A stretch of DNA of 64,000 nt from Devosiaceae bacterium (GTDB lineage Bacteria > Pseudomonadota > Alphaproteobacteria > Rhizobiales > Devosiaceae): assembly GCA_021648375.1 (NCBI GenBank), contig JAKISW010000012.1, forward strand, positions 5,651 to 69,650, given 5' to 3'. The notes under the pieces were generated by a model. It ran no database searches, had not been told where the DNA came from, and worked only from the letters and a program-made list of their open reading frames with translations. Made by a program: the position numbers and the translations under genes. The number at the start of each line of letters is the position of its first letter. The stretch's first letter is position 1. Below are positions 42,496 through 51,454 of this stretch, piece after piece.

Positions 42496-43566
42496 TTATT
42501 GTGAAATATTTGGACCAACACTGAATTCTGCATAGAGGGGAAGGTGGTCCGATCCCGTTTGCGCTCCGGTGCCAATATTTTGCATAAATACTTCTTCACT
42601 GGCCAAAATATGATCAATGGATAAAAACGGTATGGTTTCGCGCCAGCCATCCAGATATAAAAGTTTTGGATAGGTCAGCAACCCTTGCGAATGTCGAATT
42701 AAACCGGTGTCGTCAGTAAACTTGTCCATGGCGAACGACCAGCCGGTGGAGTTGAAATCACCCGCGACTACAATCGGACCTTCGATTTTATTGATTTCCT
42801 CTGTCAGCTCTTCCCATTCACCTTGTTTGCGCGCTGACATGGCATCAATTTTTTCTCCCATATCAAGCGCTTCATTGAACAGGGGATTGATCTGAATTGG
42901 CCAGTTAAGATGAGTTACCACCATCGTATATTCATTGTTATCTTCGTCTTTGAGGCTGGCGATTATTCTTGCTGCCGGATTATTAAATCTGCTGGGATCG
43001 CTGGCGCAGCTGGTGCCATCTTCTATGCTGAATTCGGTTTTTGAATAAAGCGCGATAAATGAGCGCTTGCGCCCCCCGCAACGCAAAAAATATGGGTATT
43101 TTTCAACAATCCTTGGGTGCAGGGCTTGTTGCTGATCCGGGAAATATTCCTGCAAAGCGATAATGTCCGGGTTTTGTGCATCAATTATATTGGCCATACG
43201 TTTCATATCATAATTCAGGCCAAACATATTGTTGCTCATCAGTCTGATAATTGGCTGGGCGCCGGGTGCATTTGGCTCATATAAAATCCCGCGTAATTGT
43301 TCTGGAACAACAGTGATTGCTGAAAGTAAAAACCCGATTGCTCCCACCACCAGAATTTTCCCCCGCAATGGGCTTTTGATAAAAATCAGTGCAGACAGGA
43401 CCAGCAATATCAGGGTGCTTAAAAATAATATGATCTGAAAATGATTGAATGCATCAAATATCGGACTGGCAAAACCAAAAAATGCCGCGACGGATGCCAT
43501 AGTCACCCCAATCACTGCCAGTCCCAGGCCAAGCCTGAATAAAAATAAAAAAACTCGTATGATCAA
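42496..43566 (-). CDS. endonuclease/exonuclease/phosphatase family membrane protein
   Basis: About three TM helices in the first 90 residues precede an EEP-fold domain. Signature residues are seen in DIIALQEYFPDQQQ, VVTHLNWP, VVAGDFNSTGWS and the final SDHLPLYAEF. This fold occurs in nucleases, sphingomyelinases and inositol phosphatases. The membrane anchor puts the catalytic domain at the membrane, probably in the periplasm. Length is 356 residues. The substrate is unknown. Confidence 0.85.
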   Translation of the reverse strand: MIIRVFLFLFRLGLGLAVIGVTMASVAAFFGFASPIFDAFNHFQIILFLSTLILLVLSALIFIKSPLRGKILVVGAIGFLLSAITVVPEQLRGILYEPNAPGAQPIIRLMSNNMFGLNYDMKRMANIIDAQNPDIIALQEYFPDQQQALHPRIVEKYPYFLRCGGRKRSFIALYSKTEFSIEDGTSCASDPSRFNNPAARIIASLKDEDNNEYTMVVTHLNWPIQINPLFNEALDMGEKIDAMSARKQGEWEELTEEINKIEGPIVVAGDFNSTGWSFAMDKFTDDTGLIRHSQGLLTYPKLLYLDGWRETIPFLSIDHILASEEVFMQNIGTGAQTGSDHLPLYAEFSVGPNISQ

Positions 43567-43686
43567 TTTTTTGTTCCCGTTTGGCCAATCTAGGGTCAGG
43601 ACCCTAATTATGGCCAGGATTTATACCAGTAAAGTAACAACGCGGTGAAGTTGCATCGCTTAAATTTTGAACAGCAGAGAGATTAC

Positions 43687-44448
43687 TCAGGTCCCATTGC
43701 CTGTCTGGTCACTTGCTTCATAATCAACCCATCCAAAATTTGAAGATTGAACCTGCAATGGTGTAAATTGAGACTTATAGTTCATTTTTGTTGATCCCTC
43801 CACGAGGTATCCCAGATAGACAAAACCAAGTCTGGCCTGCCGGGCGCGCGCTATATGATCAAGAACCATAAAATTTCCAAGGCTGCGAGTTTTCAGGTCC
43901 GGGTCAAAAAAGCTGTAAACCATCGAATATCCGTCGGTCATATTGTCACTGAGCGAAACCGCCACCAGTTTGCCGCCCTTTTCATCCTCGGATCGAAGGC
44001 GATATTCAACCACCGAGGTGCTAACGGCTGTATCCTCTATCATATCCTGATAATCTTCTTCGCTCATTTGCGTCATTCCACCACCATTGTGGCGGGTGTT
44101 CAAATAACGCGAAAAAATTTCGAATTGTTCATCACTGGCGTGGGGTTCAATCACACTCACATCTAAATCCTGATTAGCTCTGATAATTCTGCGATGGCGT
44201 TTGCCAGCAACAAATTTACCAACACAAACCCGCGCTGACATGCAAGCGGAACAATTCTCACAGCTTGGGCGATATATGAGGTTTTGTGATCGTCTGAAGC
44301 CGTTATCAGCCAGCAACTGGTGCAATCCCTGCGAACGGCGCCCCAAAAGATGGGTGAACATTTTACGTTCCTGCCGATCCGCAAGGTATGGGCAGGGTGA
44401 GGGGGCCGTAAGATAAAACTGGGTTGCCTCAGGGGGCGATACACTCAT
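43687..44448 (-). CDS. bpt: aspartate/glutamate leucyltransferase (arginyltransferase family)
   Basis: Adds Leu from aminoacyl-tRNA to N-terminal Asp or Glu of proteins, marking them for ClpAP degradation (N-degron pathway). CPYLADRQERKMFTHL, RPSCENCSACMSARV with its Cys cluster, and SMVYSFFDPDLKTRSLGNFMVLDH are characteristic of the Ate/Bpt family. Its 253 residues are as expected. I call it Bpt rather than Ate by family size and host group. Confidence 0.9.
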   Translation of the reverse strand: MSVSPPEATQFYLTAPSPCPYLADRQERKMFTHLLGRRSQGLHQLLADNGFRRSQNLIYRPSCENCSACMSARVCVGKFVAGKRHRRIIRANQDLDVSVIEPHASDEQFEIFSRYLNTRHNGGGMTQMSEEDYQDMIEDTAVSTSVVEYRLRSEDEKGGKLVAVSLSDNMTDGYSMVYSFFDPDLKTRSLGNFMVLDHIARARQARLGFVYLGYLVEGSTKMNYKSQFTPLQVQSSNFGWVDYEASDQTGNGT

Positions 44449-44490
44449 TGATTTTCTCCAGCCTCAAGTTATTGGCCTTAGATTTTTGCT

Positions 44491-46332
44491 CTAAAATGGC
44501 ACTCCATAATACCATGGAGCTACAATTGAAAATACAATCCAGACGATTATCACCAGTGGCGAGCCAACCATGATGAAGTCCCTGAATCGATAATGCCCGG
44601 CCCCCATAACCAGAAGGTTTGTCTGGTATCCAATGGGGGTGGCAAAAGAAGCATTGGCCCCAAGAATAACCGAAACAATAAGCGGTAACGGATCCATACC
44701 GATTTCTGCCGCCGCCGCAATTGCAATGGGTGTAAACAAAATCGCTGTGGCATTGTTGGACATGAAATTTGTCAACACCGCGACCAGCAAAAATAATCCT
44801 GCCATAAACATGCCTGGCGAGACCCCAGCCAGAGAGTTGATGGCGCTTTGAGCAATAAAATCCGCTCCTCCAGTGGCTGACATTGCAAATGCCATGGCGA
44901 TGGATGAGGCCACCAGCATGACGATTTTGCGATCAATTGCTCTGGCTGCCTGCCGTACATTTAGACAACCGCCCCCAATCATTAAAAAAGCACCTGCAAC
45001 TGCTGCAACAACCATGGGCACGACACCGCTGGCAATGACAGCAATTGTTGCAATAAAAATTATCTGAGCCTTCAAAGCCATGCCATGGGGCTGCACCTCG
45101 GTGCCGCTCCATTCCATTACCAAAAGGTCCCGCAACCCGCGCAGACGCGAAATTGCACTGCGCTGGCCTGATATAAGCAAAACATCACCCGCCTCAATTC
45201 TGATCTGGCTCAGGGTCTGTCGCGGCATTCTGCTTCGTCTTTCAATGCCAAGAATGGTGCATTCATGCAGTGCGGCAAATCCGGCCTGATCAACCACATT
45301 GTTTACCATGCGCGAACCGGGAGGAACCAGCGCTTCGTATAGCAAAATTGCTCCTTCCCCTTCAGCAATTGCCGGGGTTGCATCCCCATTATGCTCAAAT
45401 GCCCGCCATGATTTTAGGGCATCCGTAAGTGCGTTGCGGGTTGCAGCAATTATAAGAGTGTCCCCGGTGCGCAAAACTATGTCGTCAAACGGGGGCAAAA
45501 AATCCTCCAGACCTCGCCTGACTGAACGTACGGTAAAACTTGTCAGATTGGGAAACATTCCAGCAACGGTTCTATCTCCAATTAATGGATGCCCCGGCGT
45601 CAGACGGATTTCCGTTAAGAATTGAGTCGAACGAGACGGATTTTTCGACGGCGTATCTTTTTGATTGTCGGGCACAAACAATGGGGCAATGAACAATACA
45701 TATATGCCCCCGACCAGTGCCATGGCCAGGCCGGGAACCGCAAAAGAAAAGAACCCGATTTCCACTCCCGCTTCGCGCGCTGCCCCGGCTGCCAGCAGGT
45801 TGGTTGACGAGCCGAGCAGGGTCATCATCCCTCCAAGAATTGTTATGTAGCTCAGGGGCATCATATATTTTGCGCTGGATATTTTTCTGCGCTTAAGGAT
45901 TGAAGCCAATACGGGAATAAAAACCACAACCACTGGTGTATTATTGACAATTGAACTGGCGGCCCCGGCAATAATCAGCAAAAATATCACTACCAGAATG
46001 GGATATTTCGGCCAAAGGTTTCCCAGATATTCAGCAAGCGAGGCCATGGCCTCGGTCTGAATAAGACCCTGTCCAATCACCAGCAGGGCCAAAATTGTAA
46101 TCAGGGCCGGATTTGAAAAACCGCGCAACAACTCACCCGGCTCAATTCCACTTGCCGGCAATAATGCCCCAACCAGCATAAGCGCAACGATTGCGCCAAG
46201 GGATACCAGTTCAATGGCCGCCAGTTCCATGGCATAAAATACCATTGTCAGAACAATAACAGCAAATACCAGGCCCATAGCTAGACTGTTAGAAATAGCC
46301 AACTGGTTTGAATCGGTAAAAATCTCAATCAT
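44491..46332 (-). CDS. SLC13-type permease with TrkA_C domains
   Basis: A 613-residue transporter with two blocks of TM helices (residues about 20-215 and 405-610) flanking a cytoplasmic segment with two TrkA_C/RCK_C-like domains (about 230-400, e.g. GDTLIIAATRNALTDALKS and AGDVLLISGQRSAI). SSIVNNTPVVVVFIPVL and NFMSNNATAILFTPIAIA are the SNT-like motifs of the divalent anion/Na+ symporter family. Substrates may be sulfate, dicarboxylates or other anions. It sits between bpt and the RDD gene, which are often neighbours in relatives. Confidence 0.88.
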   Translation of the reverse strand: MIEIFTDSNQLAISNSLAMGLVFAVIVLTMVFYAMELAAIELVSLGAIVALMLVGALLPASGIEPGELLRGFSNPALITILALLVIGQGLIQTEAMASLAEYLGNLWPKYPILVVIFLLIIAGAASSIVNNTPVVVVFIPVLASILKRRKISSAKYMMPLSYITILGGMMTLLGSSTNLLAAGAAREAGVEIGFFSFAVPGLAMALVGGIYVLFIAPLFVPDNQKDTPSKNPSRSTQFLTEIRLTPGHPLIGDRTVAGMFPNLTSFTVRSVRRGLEDFLPPFDDIVLRTGDTLIIAATRNALTDALKSWRAFEHNGDATPAIAEGEGAILLYEALVPPGSRMVNNVVDQAGFAALHECTILGIERRSRMPRQTLSQIRIEAGDVLLISGQRSAISRLRGLRDLLVMEWSGTEVQPHGMALKAQIIFIATIAVIASGVVPMVVAAVAGAFLMIGGGCLNVRQAARAIDRKIVMLVASSIAMAFAMSATGGADFIAQSAINSLAGVSPGMFMAGLFLLVAVLTNFMSNNATAILFTPIAIAAAAEIGMDPLPLIVSVILGANASFATPIGYQTNLLVMGAGHYRFRDFIMVGSPLVIIVWIVFSIVAPWYYGVPF

Positions 46333-46511
46333 GATATTTTCATCATGGCCCTAATGAGCCCGTCATCCAAGCCCGGATTAAGGTTTATATGGTGATTTGC
46401 ACCTGCAATTACACGAATCAAAACATGCAATAATCGGCATATATCATTGATTTATCGACGGTTTTTAAAGGCAGAGATGTTTAAAAGTGGATAATTCTAC
46501 CCAGAAACGAT

Positions 46512-47006
46512 CTAAATAGCTTCACTTGCCCAATGGCGATCCATGGGTGAGCGGCGCACCATCAATACGCCCACAATCAGATCATGCAGCATTTGCCGAC
46601 GAGGCATAAACAGCGCCACCATTAGCGAAAAGGGGGCTAAAACCCAGCAGGTAATCCAAAAAACCAACGGATGGGCAAATGCTCTCCATCCATCAAGAGG
46701 CTGACCTCTGGCTGGGGTTAAAACAATATCCATCATGCCCATGCCAACGGTGGCCCGTTTTTGCGAGCCAAGAGTTAGTGCATAATAGCCAACGATGGAA
46801 ACCGGTACTGCAAAGATTAAAGCAGGCAGGGCAAGTCCCAAAGTGACGATCCCGGCAACAAGTCCCAATATCATCACCGCCGAAACGATGAACGCCAAAA
46901 TTAACAGATCAATGACATAGGCAAACATTCGCCTTTTCAGCAAACCATCAAACAATTCTGGAAAAGATTGCGGATCGGGCAAATCATTACCTGCGTTTTG
47001 TGCCAT
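46512..47006 (-). CDS. RDD-family membrane protein
   Basis: An integral membrane protein with the RDD motif region LLKRRMFAYVIDLLILAFIV and about four hydrophobic helices, followed by TVGMGMMDIVLTPARGQPLDGWRAFAHPLVFW. Function is not defined; some RDD proteins are Na+/H+ antiporters. ATG 47006 is preferred, giving 164 residues; the frame could start at a TTG at 47087 with weaker support. Confidence 0.82.
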   Translation of the reverse strand: MAQNAGNDLPDPQSFPELFDGLLKRRMFAYVIDLLILAFIVSAVMILGLVAGIVTLGLALPALIFAVPVSIVGYYALTLGSQKRATVGMGMMDIVLTPARGQPLDGWRAFAHPLVFWITCWVLAPFSLMVALFMPRRQMLHDLIVGVLMVRRSPMDRHWASEAI

Positions 47007-47218
47007 CTGGTTTTGCCCGCTTTGTTGTGACCGGTTAAGAATATTACTTGTGGCAGCAAAGATTGTGTTATTTGCCAAAGATTTCAAGTCATTTAGAAAA
47101 ATGATCTTGATTTTTAGCTATGTTTTCATTCCCCAAACTAGATTTTAACATTCAATTTGTTGCCACAAAACTGCAAAAAGGATAGGGGAGGCTTAAAGAA
47201 CATTGGAGCTGCCAAAAA

Positions 47219-47590
47219 ATGATCAACAAACTTACCCCGGCGATTGCCTTTTTGGCGCTATTGGGTGGGATTTATGATGTAGGTCGACTGGCCGGGTTCG
47301 GCCTTGGCTCTGAAGACCCGTTGCAGGTCTATTCGATTTCCGGCTTCACTCTGCTTGGAGTGTTTGCAATTGCCAGAATTTTCTCTGCCGTTGGCATGTG
47401 GATAAAATCAAATTGGGGAACTCCGCTATTATTTGGAACCACACTTATTGAGTTGTCCATCTTTTTATCTGGCGTGGCAGTTATTGACATTGGAATTTTT
47501 GGGTTTGCATTTCGTTTGATCCAATTGACAGGATCTTTGATGATCTTGGTAATTTTATACAGGATATGGCATAGCGGCAGACACGACTAA
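47219..47590 (+). CDS. small integral membrane protein, unknown
   Basis: A 123-residue protein with three or four hydrophobic helices (residues about 5-23, 38-60, 67-90, 95-116). It resembles DUF4345-like small membrane proteins only in general character. A GGAG-type sequence lies about 15 bases before the ATG. It stands alone between divergent RDD and ldtR. I do not recognise it. Confidence 0.6.
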   Translation: MINKLTPAIAFLALLGGIYDVGRLAGFGLGSEDPLQVYSISGFTLLGVFAIARIFSAVGMWIKSNWGTPLLFGTTLIELSIFLSGVAVIDIGIFGFAFRLIQLTGSLMILVILYRIWHSGRHD

Positions 47591-47869
47591 GGTTTTTCTA
47601 AATATACTGCCAGCTTTTGGTGTTTGGTTTTCTTCTTAAAAGTTTATGCTTTGCAAAAAGTAAAATGGTTTACCTTTGGTCAATTGTGGGTTTACCAATT
47701 ATTCAGGTTACAAATTTATGACCATAGGTAAGGATTTAGAAAGCCAAAAACACAAACTATCTCAGTAAGATAGTGTTAAGTTTGAATCTTAAACCGATCT
47801 TATTTCTCCCCCACTACATTGCCCCTAACAGACACGGAAAAATTCGTGCGTTTTACAGTGAGGCATATT

Positions 47870-48379
47870 ATGAATTTCAAATCGAACACAGCGCAGGTGA
47901 TAGAGGACGGGCCAGAGGCTCGCACTAAACCTTTATATATTGAAGCCGTATCCAGAGTGGAGCGGCTTCATCGCCGGCTTCTTGATCTGATAAAAGATGA
48001 ATTTGATCGCATGTCCTGGGATGACATTAATCCAACCCAGGCCATATTGATGTTTAACATTGGTGATGCTGAGCTTACCGCCGGAGAATTACGCTCCAGG
48101 GGTTATTATCTTGGTTCCAACGTCTCTTACAACCTTAAAAAACTGGTTGATATGGGCTATATTTTCCAGGAACGCTCAAGAGCTGATCGCCGTTCTGTCC
48201 GCATCAAGCTTTCCCCAAAGGGTGAAGAGGTGGCCGAAGTTATTGACGAACTTTACGATCGTCACATGGCCTCCATCGAAAAGGTTGGTGGTCTGGGCGC
48301 GGATGAGTTTGAGAAATTGAATAAATCCCTTGGGCAGCTGGAACGTTTCTGGGTCGATCAGATCCTTTATAAGCTTTAA
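47870..48379 (+). CDS. ldtR: MarR-family regulator LdtR
   Basis: A winged-helix regulator of 169 residues. YIEAVSRVERLHRRLLDLIKDEFDR, INPTQAILMFNIGDAELTAGEL and SNVSYNLKKLVDMGYIFQERS RADRRS match LdtR, the MarR-type activator of L,D-transpeptidase genes and stress tolerance described in Liberibacter and rhizobia. ATG 47870 gives the usual N terminus (MNFKSN); the frame runs upstream without similarity. Its neighbours (glyA, nrdR) are also those of relatives. Confidence 0.88.
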   Translation: MNFKSNTAQVIEDGPEARTKPLYIEAVSRVERLHRRLLDLIKDEFDRMSWDDINPTQAILMFNIGDAELTAGELRSRGYYLGSNVSYNLKKLVDMGYIFQERSRADRRSVRIKLSPKGEEVAEVIDELYDRHMASIEKVGGLGADEFEKLNKSLGQLERFWVDQILYKL

Positions 48380-48612
48380 TTTCTCAGAAAAGCTGAAAAC
48401 GTACTGAATAAAATGAGACGGGTTTTTCCCGCTCCTTAAACGCTGATCAATGATTGGCGTTTTTGGCGTTTTCTGGTTGTTTTTGCTCAAAACAGGTCCG
48501 TAAATTGCCCAAGTGCTGCCCCTAAGCCTTGATGTTTACGTCGCGTTGAATAAAAATCATGCCGATTCTAAGGATTTTATTCTGGATTTGAAATGAACAA
48601 AGTAGACTTGAT

Positions 48613-48810
48613 GTGAAAAAACAAGACGAGCAGCGTGAGATTTACTTCGAATTTATTTCGATAGGTAAGCAGATCAGGGTTGCCGCAATTGATCCGGATA
48701 CCGGAGCCGAAGTGGTAATAATTGCCCCCGCCAGCGCTTCCCAACTTGATATGCAGCGCATTGCTACTGCCAAACTAATGCGCAAACTTGAGCGGGATCA
48801 AAATTCCTGA
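48613..48810 (+). CDS. DUF6898-like small protein
   Basis: A 65-residue acidic/basic protein (EQREIYFEFISIGKQIRVAAI...GAEVVIIAP) of a type regularly encoded just before glyA in Rhizobiales. I recognise it as DUF6898-like; its role is unknown. The start is GTG at 48613. It has no TM helix and a predicted alpha-helical C terminus (LDMQRIATAKLMRKLERD). Confidence 0.75.
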   Translation: MKKQDEQREIYFEFISIGKQIRVAAIDPDTGAEVVIIAPASASQLDMQRIATAKLMRKLERDQNS

Positions 48811-48993
48811 TCGTTAAAAATTCAGACCAGCTGATTTGCGCCGAATAATTCGCTGAATTTATATTCCTGGCTCTTGTTCATTTTGCTTGAATGTTTCCTT
48901 GGATCATTGCTTGGGTTGGCGCTTCTTGTGTGATAAGCGGTTTTTGAAAATATTTTTGTTTCCAAACCATTTCAATTAAATTGTGAGATCAAA

Positions 48994-50316
48994 ATGAGCG
49001 TAAAAACTCCAGTTTCAAGCAAGAACACTGCCCCTTCAGCCTCAGCTTTTTTTACCCGTTCATTGGCTGATGCTGATCCTGATATTTTCGCAGCAATTAG
49101 TCTGGAGCACGGGCGTCAGCAGGATGAGTTGGAGCTGATCGCTTCAGAAAACATAGTTTCTGCGGCGGTCATGCAGGCTCAGGGCACATTGCTGACCAAC
49201 AAATATGCGGAAGGCTATCCGGGGCGTCGCTACTATGGCGGCTGCCAATATGTTGATATGGTTGAAACTCTGGCAATTGATCGGGCCAAAAAGCTGTTTG
49301 GCGCCGAGTTTGTAAATGTGCAGCCAAATTCAGGTTCTCAGGCCAATCAGGCGGTGTTTTTGGCCCTGTTGCAGCCCGGTGATACTTTTATGGGTCTTGA
49401 TCTGAAGTCCGGTGGTCACTTGACCCACGGATCTCCTGTAAATGTTTCAGGCAAATGGTTTGATGTGGTGTCTTACGACGTGCGCGAAGATGATCACCTG
49501 ATTGATATGGACGAGGTTGAAGCCGCTGCAAAAAAACATAAGCCAAAACTGATTATTGCTGGTGGATCGGCCTATTCGCGTTATTGGGATTTTGCCCGTT
49601 TTCGCCGGATTGCCGATGAAATCGGGGCTATTTTGATGGTTGATATGGCCCATATTGCCGGGCTTGTTGCTGGCGGGGTTCATCCATCCCCGGTTCCCCA
49701 TGCCCATGTAACAACCACAACCACCCATAAAACCCTGCGTGGTCCTCGCGGTGGTATGATCCTGTGTAATGACGCTGCTATCGCCAAAAAAATAAACTCT
49801 GCGGTTTTTCCCGGCTTGCAGGGCGGCCCGTTAATGCATGTGATTGCTGCAAAAGCGGTGGCTTTTAAAGAAGCGCTTAGTGATGATTTTAAAGATTATG
49901 CCGCTCAGGTAGTAAAAAATGCTCAGGCCTTGAGTGCTTCGCTGGTGAATAATGGTCTGGATGTGATCTCAGGGGGAACCGATAATCATTTGATGCTGGT
50001 CGATCTGCGCAAAAAAAATGCCACAGGAAAACGCGCTGAGGCCGGTTTGGGCCGCGCCTTTATCACCTGTAATAAAAACGGCATTCCCTTTGACCCGGAA
50101 AAACCCTTTGTGACTTCAGGCATCAGACTTGGCAGCCCGGCCGGAACCACCAGAGGTTTGGGCACTAAAGAGTTTACTCAGATTGGGGAAATGATTGTCG
50201 AAGTGCTCGATGGTCTGCGTGCGGTTGAAATTGACAAAGCCAACGAAACAGTTGAAGCCATGGTGAAGGAAAAAACTATTGCCATGACAAAAAGTTTTCC
50301 AATTTACCCACGTTGA
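48994..50316 (+). CDS. glyA: serine hydroxymethyltransferase
   Basis: PLP enzyme that interconverts serine and glycine with tetrahydrofolate. ELIASENIVSAAVMQAQGT, YAEGYPGRRYYGGCQYVD and the PLP Lys in VTTTTHKTLRGPRGG are intact. The 440 residues include a short N-terminal extension. It can use the 5,10-methylene-THF and glycine produced by sarcosine oxidase, though sox lies 45 kb away. Confidence 0.97.
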   Translation: MSVKTPVSSKNTAPSASAFFTRSLADADPDIFAAISLEHGRQQDELELIASENIVSAAVMQAQGTLLTNKYAEGYPGRRYYGGCQYVDMVETLAIDRAKKLFGAEFVNVQPNSGSQANQAVFLALLQPGDTFMGLDLKSGGHLTHGSPVNVSGKWFDVVSYDVREDDHLIDMDEVEAAAKKHKPKLIIAGGSAYSRYWDFARFRRIADEIGAILMVDMAHIAGLVAGGVHPSPVPHAHVTTTTTHKTLRGPRGGMILCNDAAIAKKINSAVFPGLQGGPLMHVIAAKAVAFKEALSDDFKDYAAQVVKNAQALSASLVNNGLDVISGGTDNHLMLVDLRKKNATGKRAEAGLGRAFITCNKNGIPFDPEKPFVTSGIRLGSPAGTTRGLGTKEFTQIGEMIVEVLDGLRAVEIDKANETVEAMVKEKTIAMTKSFPIYPR

Positions 50317-50351
50317 TTTATTGTTGATTTTTTTATTGCGGATCAAAACAG

Positions 50352-50813
50352 ATGCGTTGCCCCTATTGCTCAAATCTTGATACTCAGGTCAAGGATTCTC
50401 GACCAACCGAGGATTCAAATTCCATCCGCCGTCGCCGGATTTGCGCCGATTGCGGAGGTCGGTTCACCACTTTTGAGCGGGTTCAGTTGCGCGATTTGAT
50501 TGTGGTAAAAAAATCAGGCCGCAAAGTGGTTTTTGAACGTGAGAAGCTGGCCAGAAGCGTAAATACTGCCCTTAGAAAGCGCTCGGTTGAAAGCGAGAGG
50601 GTTGAACGGATGATTTCAGGCATTGTTCGTCAACTTGAAAGCCTTGGTGAGGTTGAAATCGCCTCAGAACAGATTGGCGCTTATGTTATGGATGGGCTAA
50701 AAGGACTGGACGATGTGGCCTTTGTGCGGTTTGCATCGGTTTACAAGAATTTTTCAGCAGCTGAGGATTTTGTGTCCTTTCTTGCTGCGCTGGACGATGA
50801 TGATCAGCGTTAG
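50352..50813 (+). CDS. nrdR: transcriptional repressor NrdR
   Basis: Represses ribonucleotide reductase genes according to ATP/dATP. The zinc ribbon (MRCPYCSNLDTQVKDSRP with CADCGGRFTTFERV) and the following ATP-cone (VVKKSGRKVVFEREKLARSV) are complete in 153 residues. It follows glyA by 35 bases. In many relatives ribD, ribE and ribH lie between nrdR and nusB; here they do not. Confidence 0.96.
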   Translation: MRCPYCSNLDTQVKDSRPTEDSNSIRRRRICADCGGRFTTFERVQLRDLIVVKKSGRKVVFEREKLARSVNTALRKRSVESERVERMISGIVRQLESLGEVEIASEQIGAYVMDGLKGLDDVAFVRFASVYKNFSAAEDFVSFLAALDDDDQR

Positions 50814-50851
50814 GGTCTGCCACTAATTTGGATTTGGAATGCGCTGTGAAT

Positions 50852-50899
50852 CAAAAAACTAACAAAAAAACTTAGCAAAAACTTAGCAAAAAACTTAGA
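50852..50899 (+). repeat. short A-rich tandem repeat before nusB
   Basis: About four imperfect 11-13 base units of the form CAAAAAACTTAG run directly into the nusB start, covering the place where an RBS is expected. Confidence 0.75.
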
Positions 50900-51403
50900 A
50901 TGAACAAAATGAACACGAATAAATCAAAGCCATCTGCTGACAAAGAAAAGTCTAGCAAACCCCATGCCAACCAGCGTGGTGCGGCTCGCCTTGCAGCGGT
51001 GCAGGCCCTTTATCAGATGGATATTGGCGGCACGGAGTTGGGGAGCATTCTGGAACAGTTTGATACTCGCCGGGCGGGGGGAGAGGTTGAGGGTGAAGAA
51101 TATTTGCCAGCTGATGTGGATTTTTTACGCCAGATAGTTTCAGGCGTACTTAAAAATCAGCTTGAAATTGACCCGTTGCTAAATCAGAAGCTGAGCGACG
51201 AATGGCACCTTACAAAAATTGATTCAACCTTAAGAGCGATACTTCGCGCCGGGGCGTTTGAGTTGCTTTATAAAAGGGATATTCCTGCAAAAGTGGTCAT
51301 TAATGAATATCTGGACGTGGCCCAGGCATTTTTTGAGGGCGAAGTGCCTGCCATGGTAAACGCTGTTCTGGATAAAATTTCCAAAGAACTGCCCAAAAAT
51401 TAA
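50900..51403 (+). CDS. nusB: transcription antitermination factor NusB
   Basis: Binds boxA RNA with NusE in rRNA antitermination. RGAARLAAVQALYQMDIGG, KIDSTLRAILRAGAFELLY and the C-terminal VVINEYLDVAQAFF are standard. Length is 167 residues from ATG 50900; ATG 50909 is an alternative. The N-terminal 25 residues are Lys/Ser-rich and not conserved. Confidence 0.95.
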   Translation: MNKMNTNKSKPSADKEKSSKPHANQRGAARLAAVQALYQMDIGGTELGSILEQFDTRRAGGEVEGEEYLPADVDFLRQIVSGVLKNQLEIDPLLNQKLSDEWHLTKIDSTLRAILRAGAFELLYKRDIPAKVVINEYLDVAQAFFEGEVPAMVNAVLDKISKELPKN

Positions 51404-51454
51404 ACGGCCTGAAAACTAATTGGTCTGCAATTCATGTGATAAGTAGTCACGATA

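Noticed and set aside
48380..48612. Terminators after ldtR (ACGGG/CCCGT-like and AAACGC/GCGTTT stems)
   Set aside because: Stems are only 4-6 bp with weak T tracts; not strong enough to list.
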